DNA of 64,000 nucleotides from Puniceibacterium sediminis (GTDB taxonomy: Bacteria; Pseudomonadota; Alphaproteobacteria; Rhodobacterales; Rhodobacteraceae), in assembly GCF_900188035.1 (NCBI RefSeq), contig NZ_FZNN01000019.1, positions 1 to 64,000 of the forward strand, given 5' to 3'. The position numbers and the translations under genes are program-made. How positions within the stretch are numbered: the first letter of the stretch is position 1; the number at the start of each line of letters is the position of its first letter. Below the pieces are notes generated by a model, which was not told the DNA's origin, made no database searches, and saw only the letters and a list, made by a program, of their open reading frames with translations. Positions 55,202-63,856 of the stretch are shown here, in pieces.

Positions 55202-55252
55202 CGTACGGATCGCATATGGAACCCGTATGGAAAGCGTATGGCTGGCGTATGG
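55202..55252. repeat. Five direct repeats with exact 11-bp period
   Basis: Units CGTACGG, CATATGG, CGTATGG, CGTATGG and CGTATGG begin at 55202, 55213, 55224, 55235 and 55246. The 11-bp spacing excludes a codon-based origin and puts each unit on about the same face of DNA, as in OmpR/PhoB-type operators. They sit 113-163 bp upstream of the IMPase-like start. Confidence 0.85.
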
Positions 55253-55269
55253 TTCGCACCCGCAGCATG

Positions 55270-55302
55270 AAAAACGCCCGACCCCTGCTAAGGGACCGGG
55301 CG
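55270..55302 (-). terminator. Intrinsic terminator of the OmpA-like gene
   Basis: CGCCCGACCCCT and AGGGACCGGGCG (55275-55302) make a stem of about 11 pairs, followed on the minus strand by TTTTT (55270-55274). Confidence 0.85.
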
Positions 55303-55335
55303 CGCACCAATCAAACAAACGGTCGAAGCGTCAGA

Positions 55336-55926
55336 TCAGAAGCGGTAGTTCAGCGACACGTTGGCGGTGGTCGCATCTGCTTCAAAGTCGGTGTCGAACT
55401 TGTCGAACTTGTTGTAGAGAACTTCGCCACCGAGGGAGACGTTGGTGGTCAGCATGTGTTCGATGCCCAGACCGGCATAGTAGCCGTTGGAATCGCCGAT
55501 GGTGTCATTGTCGGTGAACGCCTTGGCGTAACCAGCAGCAAAGTAGGGCAGCGTCTTGCCCATGTCGGCGCCGATCCGGCCACCGGCACGCAGGACGCCG
55601 TCAACGTTTGCGCCACCGAGGTCGATGTCGGTCTTGTCATACTGCAGACCGCCACCAACAACGTAGCTGCCCATGTCGTAGTCGTAGCCGGTCTTCACAC
55701 CGAAGGTGCCGGCGGCGTCATCGTCTTCGGGGTTTTCGCTGTTGAAGCTGCCATAGCCAGCCTGCGCACCCAGCGAGAAACCGGTCCAGTCCTGCGTCGC
55801 CACGACGGCTACGGGCGCGGGCGCCATCGGCGCGGGCTCGACATAACCGGCTTCGGGGCTGCCAGCGAAGGCGGGCATTGCGAGGGTGCCCAGCAGGGCG
55901 GTGGTGAGTGCGAGTGTACGTGTCAT
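55336..55926 (-). CDS. Small outer-membrane beta-barrel protein (OmpA/Opa-like)
   Basis: The 196-aa protein has a signal peptide (MTRTLALTTALLGTLAMPAFAG), a Pro/Ala linker (EPAPMAPAPVAVV) and an eight-strand barrel (WTGFSLGAQAGYGSF; YVVGGGLQYDKTDIDLGG; YYAGLGIEHMLTTNVSLGGEVLYNKF), ending in aromatic NYRF. ATG 55926 is chosen for the signal peptide; the frame extends to 56010. It ends at a strong terminator. Confidence 0.87.
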   Translation of the reverse strand: MTRTLALTTALLGTLAMPAFAGSPEAGYVEPAPMAPAPVAVVATQDWTGFSLGAQAGYGSFNSENPEDDDAAGTFGVKTGYDYDMGSYVVGGGLQYDKTDIDLGGANVDGVLRAGGRIGADMGKTLPYFAAGYAKAFTDNDTIGDSNGYYAGLGIEHMLTTNVSLGGEVLYNKFDKFDTDFEADATTANVSLNYRF

Positions 55927-56804
55927 ATGCTCTGTCCTTGTTTTCTTTGCTCTCCGGCTTTGTCGTCTTTGTCGCCGGTGACAGGGGGTAAATGCACACG
56001 ACCCCTTCACAGTTCCAGTCGCAGACGATCACACATTCGTGGCTGCATTTCAGTCACTTACCGCAATATTCTGCACTGCGGCAGGGAACCGGCGGAGGTT
56101 GGCCGAAATGCGCGTTTTCGGCGGGTTTCATGGGTCATTTTTGGCCGATGCCATCCTGAACCGGCGGGATCTGGCCGAGGTATGGGCGATTTCTGTCTTT
56201 TATAAAGCGTCAGGCTTGCACGCGTGTCACCGAAGCCAGCGGGCTGGGTGAAGGTTTTTGCCGGGTTGTCCCGACACTGGGCAGTGCCTGCGGCTTTGTT
56301 CCGGGCTGGGGCGGTGGTGTCTATGGGGACGGTGCAACCCACTCAGGGCGGAGCCGGGGCGGTACCTGCCCGTGGGGTGGCGCTGCGACGGGTGTGCGGG
56401 GCACTTTATGCCGGCCACATGCCTCGTTGCTCAGAGGTCGGCGCTGCCCGGCCAAAGCGCCAGCTAGTCCCGCCAAAGGCGAGCCGCTTCCGATTGGCGC
56501 TCCTCTGGTGCTGATTCCGATTGGCGCACCTCTGGTGCTGACTCTCTTTGAAGGAACGGACTGGAGCGGTGCGGGGACGGTGTTGTCTGTAGGATCGGTG
56601 CAACCCACACAGGCATAGCCGGGACGGTGCCTGCCCGTGGGGTGGCGCTGCGACGATTGTGCGGGGCACTTTATGCCAGCCACATTCGTCGTTGCTCAGA
56701 GGTCGACGCTGCCCTGCCAAAGCGCCAGCCCGCCGGACGGGCAGGCGCTGGCCCGGCGCCTTCGGCTTGATTCCGGGCGAGGTACCCCGCCCTACGAGTT
56801 GCTC
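55927..56804. other. 878-bp gene-free region carrying duplicated sequence
   Basis: No supported gene is present. The downstream half holds a duplicated block of about 133 bp, a 27-bp tandem repeat and a long hairpin (56722-56748). Open frames across it are repeat artefacts. Confidence 0.6.
56331..56728. repeat. Duplicated intergenic block with internal tandem repeat
   Basis: 56331-56463 recurs at 56597-56728 with high identity (both start GGTGCAACCCA and end CAAAGCGCCAG). Between them a 27-bp unit starting TTCCGATTGGCGC is repeated at 56488 and 56515. The second copy runs into a hairpin GCGCC-A-GCCCG/CGGGC-A-GGCGC (56722-56748). Confidence 0.8.
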
Positions 56805-57668
56805 TCAGCCAGCGTGTTTATTTGATTTAAGTGTAATTAGGTAATTTGAAAATGCGCTACACGCTACAAGCATAAACTTTGCGTCAGCTTGGGAAATTGA
56901 ACTCTCCTCAAGAAGTGCGTGTCGAACACCATCTGCGTCAGAGGTAAATGCGAATATCTTTTCAAATCCAGAACGCAGCGCAGGATGAATAGAAAATTCA
57001 CTTTCGATCATCTTCAATGGCTTTTCTACACCCACAGTTTTCTTCCCGGTCACGTACCTCACAGCTGCTTCCACAGCAGAAATGGATTCTTTAACGCTAT
57101 TTCGATAGTCAGCGTCGGGAACTTTGGAATATAAGGCGGCAGATACGCGAATATGTTCTGAAACGCCATGGCTGAGGCCATTCTCGCCAGCGGCACTGAT
57201 CTCAGCAAGCTCCAACTCGTTGGTTATTCTTACGAACTGGCCAGCTGAAATTCTGAACTGCGCTCTCTCTCGAGATAAAATATCATTACATAGATCTTGA
57301 AATTTATGAACATTCACGGAGCCTTCTGGCGAATCCAAGCTAAGAATGAATTCCACAAACTCATACACCTTGTGAAAATCCTCTCTGAAGAAGAAGTTCT
57401 TAATTACTTGTAAATACTTCCAAGGCTGACGTGGCATCTCATCCCAAGACACACGAAAATAATGAAACTGGACTCTCTTGGATATATATTCAAATTTTGA
57501 AGAGTATTGCGCCGCGCTGTAATAATCGTCACCGTCACTTCCTATATCGTCAAAATAAAATACTCTTAGAGCATCCCAAAGCCCACTTCTCAAACTTGGC
57601 GGCATATCTTCGACTGGCAGTTCAGTAGTGCTTTTGATGAAGCCAAACCTTTCTGAAAAGCTTGTCAT
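56805..57668 (-). CDS. AbiJ-like abortive-infection protein (AbiJ-NTD4 plus HEPN-like C-terminus)
   Basis: The 287-aa protein starts with an AbiJ-NTD4-like region ([33 protein letters not shown]). Its C-terminus ([50 protein letters not shown]) looks like the helical HEPN-type RNase domain of such proteins, with an Arg-His pair as the likely active site. The gene is clearly richer in A+T than its neighbours, suggesting transfer. Its ATG overlaps the thyX stop (ATGA) behind AAGGGGG inside thyX. A role in phage defence is inferred from family. Confidence 0.78.
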   Translation of the reverse strand: MTSFSERFGFIKSTTELPVEDMPPSLRSGLWDALRVFYFDDIGSDGDDYYSAAQYSSKFEYISKRVQFHYFRVSWDEMPRQPWKYLQVIKNFFFREDFHKVYEFVEFILSLDSPEGSVNVHKFQDLCNDILSRERAQFRISAGQFVRITNELELAEISAAGENGLSHGVSEHIRVSAALYSKVPDADYRNSVKESISAVEAAVRYVTGKKTVGVEKPLKMIESEFSIHPALRSGFEKIFAFTSDADGVRHALLEESSISQADAKFMLVACSAFSNYLITLKSNKHAG

Positions 57669-58594
57669 CCCATCACCCCCTTGAACTCCCGCCATTCGCC
57701 CTTGCTCATGCCGGAGGTTTCCTGCGTGACCTCTTCGCCCTTCAGCATCCGCCGGACACACTCAAGCGCGGTGCCGGACAGGGTCGCGCCGCCCATGCGG
57801 TAGTCGGCAAAGGCGGCATAGGCAAAGGGCACCCAGTCGGCGACGACGCGGCAGATGGCGTCGGCGTAAACGCGGATTTCGTATTGCGCGTGGGCGTCGG
57901 CGCGCAGGCGCAGGAAGTGCAGCAGGTTGTGCAGGTCCACCTTCCAGTACCACTGGGTGTAGATGTTGGCGGGCAGGTTCATCCGGGCGAGTTCGCGGGC
58001 CAGACCCTGCTGACCGTCCTGCGAGATCATCTCTTCGTAGTGGTCATAGGCGCGCATCGCGTCGTCGCGCAGATAGCGCAGGACACGCTCGGCCTCTTCG
58101 CCCGACAGCGCCTCTCCCCTGCCCTGATTGTTCACGGTGCTCTGGGCGTTCAGGGAATCGGCGGCGGGGATATAGAATTCACGATCAAGGATCGAATAGC
58201 GGGCCGAGTATTCATTGACGTTGGCGGTGCGGTGGCGAATCCACTGGCGGGCGACAAAAACGGGGAGTTTGACGTGCAGCTTGATCTCGCACATCTCAAA
58301 AGGGGTCGAGTGCCAGTGCCGCATGAGATAGCGGATCAGGCCTTCGTCGTTCTGCACGGATTTGGTGCCACGGCCATAGGACACGCGGGCGGCCTGACAG
58401 ATGGCATTGTCGTCGCCCATGTAGTCGATGACGCGGACAAAGCCGTGGTCGAGGACGGGGATCGCGGAATAGAGGTGCTTTTCGATGCCGGGGGCGGTGG
58501 CGCGCAGGGTGGGCTGCGGATCGCTGCGCTGCGCGTCGATTTCGGCTTGCTGGTCGGCGGTGACGTTCGAAGCGTTCGGCGAAGTCGGGGTCAT
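57665..58594 (-). CDS. thyX: FAD-dependent thymidylate synthase ThyX
   Basis: The 309-aa flavoenzyme methylates dUMP to dTMP. The ThyX motif is [14 protein letters not shown] (about residues 126-139). The longer frame to 58741 is not needed: AAGGAATC lies before ATG 58594. The last bases overlap the AbiJ-like gene, an unusual partner. Confidence 0.95.
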   Translation of the reverse strand: MTPTSPNASNVTADQQAEIDAQRSDPQPTLRATAPGIEKHLYSAIPVLDHGFVRVIDYMGDDNAICQAARVSYGRGTKSVQNDEGLIRYLMRHWHSTPFEMCEIKLHVKLPVFVARQWIRHRTANVNEYSARYSILDREFYIPAADSLNAQSTVNNQGRGEALSGEEAERVLRYLRDDAMRAYDHYEEMISQDGQQGLARELARMNLPANIYTQWYWKVDLHNLLHFLRLRADAHAQYEIRVYADAICRVVADWVPFAYAAFADYRMGGATLSGTALECVRRMLKGEEVTQETSGMSKGEWREFKGVMG

Positions 58595-58836
58595 GGCGAT
58601 TCCTTTCCCACAAGATGAGTCGAGGGCGACTATATCTTGGCGAGCGCCTGCAAGAAACCACCAGATCGGGTGCGGGGGAATTAACGTCAGAGGAATCATG
58701 GCCGCCCTGCGGAGGGGACGTATTTCGGGCATTGCCATCACGATTAAGGGAGCATGGCGGGATCGCTTGAAGAATCACGCAGGTGGCGTTTAACGCAGTG
58801 AATCTTGGCCGATCCCCCAAAAAATGGACCCCTGAC

Positions 58837-59829
58837 ATGCCGTGGAAACCCATCGCGATCTTTCTCAGTCTTGCAACTGCGGCCACGGCCCAGACATCCG
58901 ACTTTGGCTCGGGGGGCGGTGGCGTCGGGACGTGGTCCACGCGGCTGTCCTTTGGCATGTCGCGCACGTCGAACATCAACAGCGGCTATGCCCGCGCGCC
59001 GATGGACCTGCAGGATCTGCCCTTCAGTTTCGCGCTTGAGAGCGGCGAAGATTCGGTGGCGGCCACCCGGACCGGGGTTGGCATCGCGACGGCTGGCACG
59101 CTGGCAGAGGGCGGGTCGGCCAGAACATTGCTGAACCTGTCGGCCTACCGCGAGACCGTGATCCTGACGGATAGCCATACCGAGCTCGACAGCGGTGATT
59201 TCACCCTGACCAGCCTGACCGCCGGGGTGAACCAGTCGTGGTTCCGCCTTGGGGATCGGCTGACCCTGGGGACCGAGGCGACGCTGGGTCAGGTGTTTCT
59301 GGGCGGTGATCCGCTTTATGCCAACCTCAACCTTGGCGGGTCGGTGCGCTATGCCTTTTCACCCGGCATGACGGGGCATTTGCGCGCGATGCGCGAGGCG
59401 CAGAAGGGCTATGATGATCGTGCCGACGCCCATGCCTGGCGCGGATCTGCGGGTGTGACGACGATGCTTTCGCAGGGGCATGAGGTGAGCGCGAGTTTCA
59501 ACTATGCCGAGGGCAGTTCTTCGGAGGACTACCTTGATTATGCGGATCACGAGATTGCCCTGCGGCTGGCGTTGGCGCAGCCTGTGCTGGGGGCTTCGGT
59601 CGAGTTGGGGCTGAGCGCGGACCACAATCACCATGCGCGCAACGCGTTTTCGGGCGGCAAGCGCGACGACGACACGGTTCGTGCAGAGGTGACGATGCTC
59701 TTTGACAGCTATGACTTCAACGGGCTGGTGCCCAGCGTATCGTTGCAGGGCCGCAAGACGGATTCAAATATCGACAATTACGATTCAAAAGAGGTCGGAT
59801 TGGAGTTGGGGCTGCGTTCGCAGTTCTGA
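58837..59829 (+). CDS. Predicted outer-membrane beta-barrel protein
   Basis: The 330-aa protein has a signal peptide (MPWKPIAIFLSLATAATAQ) and alternating amphipathic strands throughout (WSTRLSFGMSRTSNIN; ARTLLNLSAYRETVILT; GHEVSASFNYAEGSS), ending in LRSQF with a terminal Phe. It fits a 14-18-strand barrel. No specific family is recognised. It is divergent from thyX. Confidence 0.75.
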   Translation: MPWKPIAIFLSLATAATAQTSDFGSGGGGVGTWSTRLSFGMSRTSNINSGYARAPMDLQDLPFSFALESGEDSVAATRTGVGIATAGTLAEGGSARTLLNLSAYRETVILTDSHTELDSGDFTLTSLTAGVNQSWFRLGDRLTLGTEATLGQVFLGGDPLYANLNLGGSVRYAFSPGMTGHLRAMREAQKGYDDRADAHAWRGSAGVTTMLSQGHEVSASFNYAEGSSSEDYLDYADHEIALRLALAQPVLGASVELGLSADHNHHARNAFSGGKRDDDTVRAEVTMLFDSYDFNGLVPSVSLQGRKTDSNIDNYDSKEVGLELGLRSQF

Positions 59830-59898
59830 TCCCTCGACTTTCCCGCACCGCCGCCTAATCTGTGGGGCAACGGAAATATGAGGAAAGAGGAAGATCCC

Positions 59899-60333
59899 AT
59901 GCCGATCCGCTATCTGCACACCATGGTGCGCGTCAAAGACCTTGACGCCTCCATCGCATTTTTCAAACTGCTGGGGCTGAAGGAACGCCGCCGGATGGAC
60001 AGCGAAGGCGGTCGGTTCACGCTGGTTTACCTGTGCCCGCCGGATCAGGATGACGGCACGGCGGATGTGGAGCTGACCTATAACTGGGATGGCGACGAGG
60101 GTCTGCCATCGGATAGCCGACACTTTGGCCACCTCGCCTATACGGTCGAGAATATCTACGACATGTGCCAGACATTGATGGACGCGGGCGTGACGATCAA
60201 CCGCCCGCCGCGCGATGGGCATATGGCCTTTGTCCGCTCACCTGACAACATCTCGATCGAGCTGCTCCAGCAGGGCGATGCCCTGCCCCCGGCCGAACCC
60301 TGGGCCAGCATGGAAAATACCGGACACTGGTAA
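59899..60333 (+). CDS. gloA: Lactoylglutathione lyase (glyoxalase I)
   Basis: The 144-aa enzyme turns the methylglyoxal-glutathione adduct into lactoylglutathione. Metal ligands are His in RYLHTMVRV, Glu in DVELTYNWD, His in HFGHLAYTV and Glu in SIELLQQ. ATG 59899 gives the family N-terminus. The following DUF1194 gene starts directly after its stop. Confidence 0.92.
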   Translation: MPIRYLHTMVRVKDLDASIAFFKLLGLKERRRMDSEGGRFTLVYLCPPDQDDGTADVELTYNWDGDEGLPSDSRHFGHLAYTVENIYDMCQTLMDAGVTINRPPRDGHMAFVRSPDNISIELLQQGDALPPAEPWASMENTGHW

Positions 60334-61044
60334 GTGCTGCGCGCCGCCTGCATTGCGATCACATTCTGGGCCGGGCCTGTCCTGGGCCAGAGTGGCGATG
60401 CCTGCAGGCTGGCGCTGGTTCTGGCGCTGGATGTGTCGTCTTCTGTGGATGCGACTGAGCACCTATTGCAGCGGGACGGGCTGGCCGCAGCGCTGGACGA
60501 TCCCGATATTCGCGGCGCGATTCTGCAGGGTGCGCCGGGGGGCGTCGCGCTGTCGGTTTATGAGTGGAGCGGGCGGCAGAGATCCGTGACCATTCTGGAC
60601 TGGACCCTGCTGCGCAGCGACGTCGATATTGATACGGCGGTTGCGACCCTGCGCCGAACGCCGCGCAGCGAGACACGTTATCCCACCGCCATGGGCTTTG
60701 CGCTTGGCTATGGGGCCACTTTGATGGCCCGGTCCCCGGATTGTTCGCGCCGGGTGATCGACCTGTCCGGCGACGGCATAAGCAATGACGGCTTCGGCCC
60801 CGAACTGGCCTACAAGCATTTCCCGTTTGACGGCGTCACGGTGAACGGCCTTGCGGTGCTGGGCGCCGACCCGCAGGTGCAGGACTATTTCGAGGATTTC
60901 GTGCGTCACGGTCCGGGGGCATTTGTCGAGATTTCACAAGGCTATGAAGGCTATCGCCGTGCAATGACCCGCAAGCTGTTCCGCGAAATCAATGACATGG
61001 TGATCGGGTCGCGTGCCCGGCCCCATTCCGAGGCACGCGGATGA
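60334..61044 (+). CDS. DUF1194 exported vWA-domain protein, first copy
   Basis: The 236-aa protein starts with GTG right after the gloA stop. A signal peptide (ACIAITFWAGPVLGQ) is followed by a vWA domain with MIDAS DVSSSVDATEH, GFALGYGAT and VIDLSGDGISNDG. It may bind a partner through a metal ion in the periplasm. It is a tandem paralogue of the next gene, overlapping it by ATGA. Confidence 0.85.
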   Translation: MLRAACIAITFWAGPVLGQSGDACRLALVLALDVSSSVDATEHLLQRDGLAAALDDPDIRGAILQGAPGGVALSVYEWSGRQRSVTILDWTLLRSDVDIDTAVATLRRTPRSETRYPTAMGFALGYGATLMARSPDCSRRVIDLSGDGISNDGFGPELAYKHFPFDGVTVNGLAVLGADPQVQDYFEDFVRHGPGAFVEISQGYEGYRRAMTRKLFREINDMVIGSRARPHSEARG

Positions 61045-61721
61045 AGGCGCTGGCGCTGTTTGTCCTGCTTTGTTGGGCCGGGGGCGCGCAGGCGGCCTGT
61101 CGGCAGGCGCTGGCGCTGGGGTTGGATGTGTCGGGGTCGGTTGACGCGCGGGAATACCGGTTGCAGCTGGATGGTCTGGCAGGCGCCTTGAACCATCCCG
61201 AAGTGCGCGAGGCACTGCTGGCCATGCCCGGCACACCGGTGCGCCTTGCGGTCTATGACTGGAGCGGCCCGCAGGATCAGCGGCTGGTGCTGGGCTGGAC
61301 CGAGGTGACAGATTCGGCGGCGCTGGACGGGATCGTGGCACAGTTGCGATCTACGGGGCGGGGACCGGGCGATCCGTCAACCGCCATTGGGGCGGCGATG
61401 ATGTTTGGCGCAGCGCTTGTGGCACCGCAGGGGGATTGCTGGAAACGGACGCTGGATATTTCGGGCGATGGCAAATCCAACACTGGCCCGCATCCGCGCG
61501 ACGCCCATGGTGGGCTGGGCGGAATCACCGTGAATGCGCTGGTGGTTGGTGCGGATCAGATCGGCACCGGGCTGGCGGATTTGAGTGACTATTTCCGCGC
61601 CTATGTGATTTCTGGCGCAGATGCCTTTGTGGAAACCGCCCTGGGATTCGAGGATTTTGAGGCGGCCATGGTTCGCAAGCTCAAGCGTGAGTTGATCGGA
61701 CCGGTGTTTTCGCGGCGCTGA
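61041..61721 (+). CDS. DUF1194 exported vWA-domain protein, second copy
   Basis: The 226-aa protein has a signal peptide (ALALFVLLCWAGGAQA) and a vWA domain with MIDAS DVSGSVDAREY, IGAAMMFGAALV and LDISGDGKSNTG. It shares layout and many residues with the preceding gene, so the pair is an old duplication. Function unknown. Confidence 0.85.
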   Translation: MKALALFVLLCWAGGAQAACRQALALGLDVSGSVDAREYRLQLDGLAGALNHPEVREALLAMPGTPVRLAVYDWSGPQDQRLVLGWTEVTDSAALDGIVAQLRSTGRGPGDPSTAIGAAMMFGAALVAPQGDCWKRTLDISGDGKSNTGPHPRDAHGGLGGITVNALVVGADQIGTGLADLSDYFRAYVISGADAFVETALGFEDFEAAMVRKLKRELIGPVFSRR

Positions 61722-61740
61722 CGGATCAACGACTGCGGGT

Positions 61741-62217
61741 TTAGCAGCTGCGGAAGCCCTGACGGATCAGCTGAGCGCCGCTCACGCTTTCATAGCCGTC
61801 GATGCGGTGGCGCCATGAGGCCATGAAAACGCCGCGCAGTTTGGCCGGGAAATTTCTGGACATGACGTTGGACCAGAAATCGAACTGGTCACGCGGCAGC
61901 GGACGGCCATAAGAGCTGGGACCGTGAAAGCCAAAGACCGTGTTGGGATTGACGCAAACATTACGCGCCCCAAGGAACATCGTGCAGGATGACAGGCACA
62001 GATTTCCGCGGATTTCCACTTTTCTACCGTCGCGGCGCAGCTGTTCAACCAGTCTTGCGCGATCCTTCAGCAACCCGCCGCGATCGTTCCCGATCACCAG
62101 CACGCGACCGGACTGAACCCACTTCTGAGCAGCGCTGGCTTGGCTGGCGGCGAGGGATGAGAGGCCGAGGGGCAAAACGAAGAAAAGTAGAAGAAGCGCA
62201 AAAGCTTGACGGTTCAT
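61741..62217 (-). CDS. Exported ClpP/crotonase-like small protein (COG3904-type)
   Basis: The 158-aa protein has a signal peptide (about residues 5-29) and a short ClpP-like core: GLLKDRARLVEQLRRDGRKVEIRGNLCLSSCTMFLGARNVC and FGFHGPSSYG in segments. The Ser in CLSSCT and His in FHGPS are placed like a serine-hydrolase pair. Three cysteines cluster around it. Activity is unproven. Confidence 0.65.
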   Translation of the reverse strand: MNRQAFALLLLFFVLPLGLSSLAASQASAAQKWVQSGRVLVIGNDRGGLLKDRARLVEQLRRDGRKVEIRGNLCLSSCTMFLGARNVCVNPNTVFGFHGPSSYGRPLPRDQFDFWSNVMSRNFPAKLRGVFMASWRHRIDGYESVSGAQLIRQGFRSC

Positions 62218-62560
62218 GGCACTATCCTAAATAAACTGGCTTTGGCAGAAGGCGCCAAAATTCTCAGTGACGGGACACAACCGAACTATCGAAAAAAAAC
62301 AGGGTAATAATGTGGCCTAACGAGGGCGTTTTCAGAGCAGGTTAATCAAAGATTAATTAATTCGGATAAACTTAATGTTATCTAAGCGGGTGTCAACCCG
62401 TTTTTCAGTGACGTCGAATATAGAATTAAATCAAGCGATTACAGCGCATTACACCGATTTTCAGGAGAAATTGGAGCAGAGTGAACATACCGCCAGTCGA
62501 TCTCTGAGGCGTTACGGCCGATCTTGAGCGGCTGACCTCGGGACACCGAAACCGCGTATT
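62218..62560. other. AT-rich intergenic region with an orphan terminator
   Basis: The 343 bp contain no supported protein gene. The AT-rich part (62280-62380) precedes a plus-strand intrinsic terminator (62384-62405). Confidence 0.5.
62384..62405 (+). terminator. Plus-strand intrinsic terminator without an upstream gene
   Basis: AAGCGGGT pairs with ACCCGTTT (one G-U) around a GTCA loop, and the 3' arm runs into TTTTTC. The nearest plus-strand gene ends 660 bp upstream with an opposite-strand gene between, so a small RNA could end here. Confidence 0.6.
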
Positions 62561-63206
62561 TTGAACGCCGGGCATGGGGCACAAACTGGTTTTCTGCCGT
62601 TCGGGCGGGATGCGGCTGCGATGATCTGGCAGAAATGCGTACAGGAACGGGCGCGGCAGAGCGGCTTTGTAGTGTCGGCTCTGTTGCCCAGAAAATCGGG
62701 ACGTCTGATCGAGTACGGATGGACATGTGAGACCTTCGCGGACGGACGCCCCATTGCGGCGCAGGACTTGCCGTCGCTGCGCGCCGCGATCTGTCGATTT
62801 CACGACATGACAGAGGCGTTGCCGCAGCGCCCCGGGTTTCTGTCCTTAGAGGAGTTACTGACCGGGATTTGCGGGGGTGATGTCGACCCGTGCAGGATGC
62901 CCGAAGCTCTGATCAAAGCCTGCCGCAGCGCGCGGCGTTCTGGTGGGGCGGAGGGCTGTTGTTCATGGGGATCTCTAACCCTGACAACATCCTGAGATGC
63001 CCGCATGGGCGAACGGCGCTTCTGGATTGGGTGACTGCCGCTGCGACCTTGTGCTGTTCGATACAGGGCAGCTGCGAATCGTGAGCGCAATTGAAAGACA
63101 GGCGCTGATCGCATGGGAGGTTGCGTGCTCATGGCAGTTGGAGCCGGGGCATGGCAGACAGATGGCAACCCGTCTGACCAGGAAACGTGCCTATGCAGAA
63201 CCCTGA
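62561..63206 (+). pseudogene. Aminoglycoside/choline phosphotransferase-like pseudogene
   Basis: Three reading frames in turn encode one APH-fold protein. Frame A (62561 to about 62940): LLPRKSGRLIEYGWTCETFADGRPI and RFHDMTEALPQRPGFLS. Frames B/C near 62960: GTTCATGGGGATCTC gives the Brenner motif VHGDL, and after one extra T the frame reads NPDNILRC and ALLDW. A third shift restores CRCDLVLFDTGQL to the end. At least three indels make it dead. The normal member would phosphorylate a small alcohol or sugar. Confidence 0.8.
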
Positions 63207-63271
63207 GAGGGGGCCCGGTCGACACGCGCGCAGGGCCGTCCGTGCGCAGCCTGCATCAACTTGGAATAATA

Positions 63272-63769
63272 TCAGTAGATATAGCGGATCTGGTCGGTCC
63301 AGTAGCGTTCCATCCGACGCAGGGACGAGGTGATATCTTCGACCCCGGAAGGCCCCAGAACACCTTTTGATTCCAGACCAACCGCATGACGTGCGAACAG
63401 TTCGGATACCACATCGCGGATATCGCGGCCCTTGGACGTCAGCCGAACCCGGACCGAGCGGCGGTCGATTTCGCAGCGCTGATGGTGCATGAAGCCCATC
63501 TCGACGAGTTTCTTGAGGTTATAGCTGACATTGCTGCCCTGATAGTAACCGCGCGTCTTGAGTTCGCCTGCCGTCACTTCATTATCACCGATGTTAAACA
63601 GCAAGAGCGCCTGCACCGCGTTAATTTCCAACACGCCGACACGTTCGAATTCGTCCTTGATCACGTCCAGTAAAAGGCGGTGCAAACGTTCAACCAACGC
63701 CAACGCCTCAAGGTAACTGGCCATGAAGTCATGGTCGTTACCCTTACCGAGTGAGGAATGTATGCTCAT
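63272..63769 (-). CDS. MarR-family transcriptional regulator
   Basis: The 165-aa protein is a winged helix with dimerisation helices at both ends. VLEINAVQALLLFNIGDNEVTAGELKTRGYYQGSNVSYNLKKLVEMGF is the helix-turn-helix, and CEIDRRSVRVRLTSKGRD the wing. It resembles the MarR subgroup that includes LdtR. The gene may start at the Met 16 codons in. Target unknown. Confidence 0.88.
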   Translation of the reverse strand: MSIHSSLGKGNDHDFMASYLEALALVERLHRLLLDVIKDEFERVGVLEINAVQALLLFNIGDNEVTAGELKTRGYYQGSNVSYNLKKLVEMGFMHHQRCEIDRRSVRVRLTSKGRDIRDVVSELFARHAVGLESKGVLGPSGVEDITSSLRRMERYWTDQIRYIY

Positions 63770-63856
63770 TATCTTCTCCGCCTGATGCGCTGTGCAGACA
63801 TTTGGCGAAAAAAGACAAAAAAGCGTAAATTTTCAGAGGGATTACTAAAAAGCTGC

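Noticed and set aside
55202-55252. CRISPR or coding repeat
   Set aside because: Units are 7 bp at an 11-bp period without spacers, and the period is not a multiple of three.
62561-62995. ORF as an intact 144-aa protein
   Set aside because: Its last part is out of frame and the phosphotransferase motifs continue in other frames.
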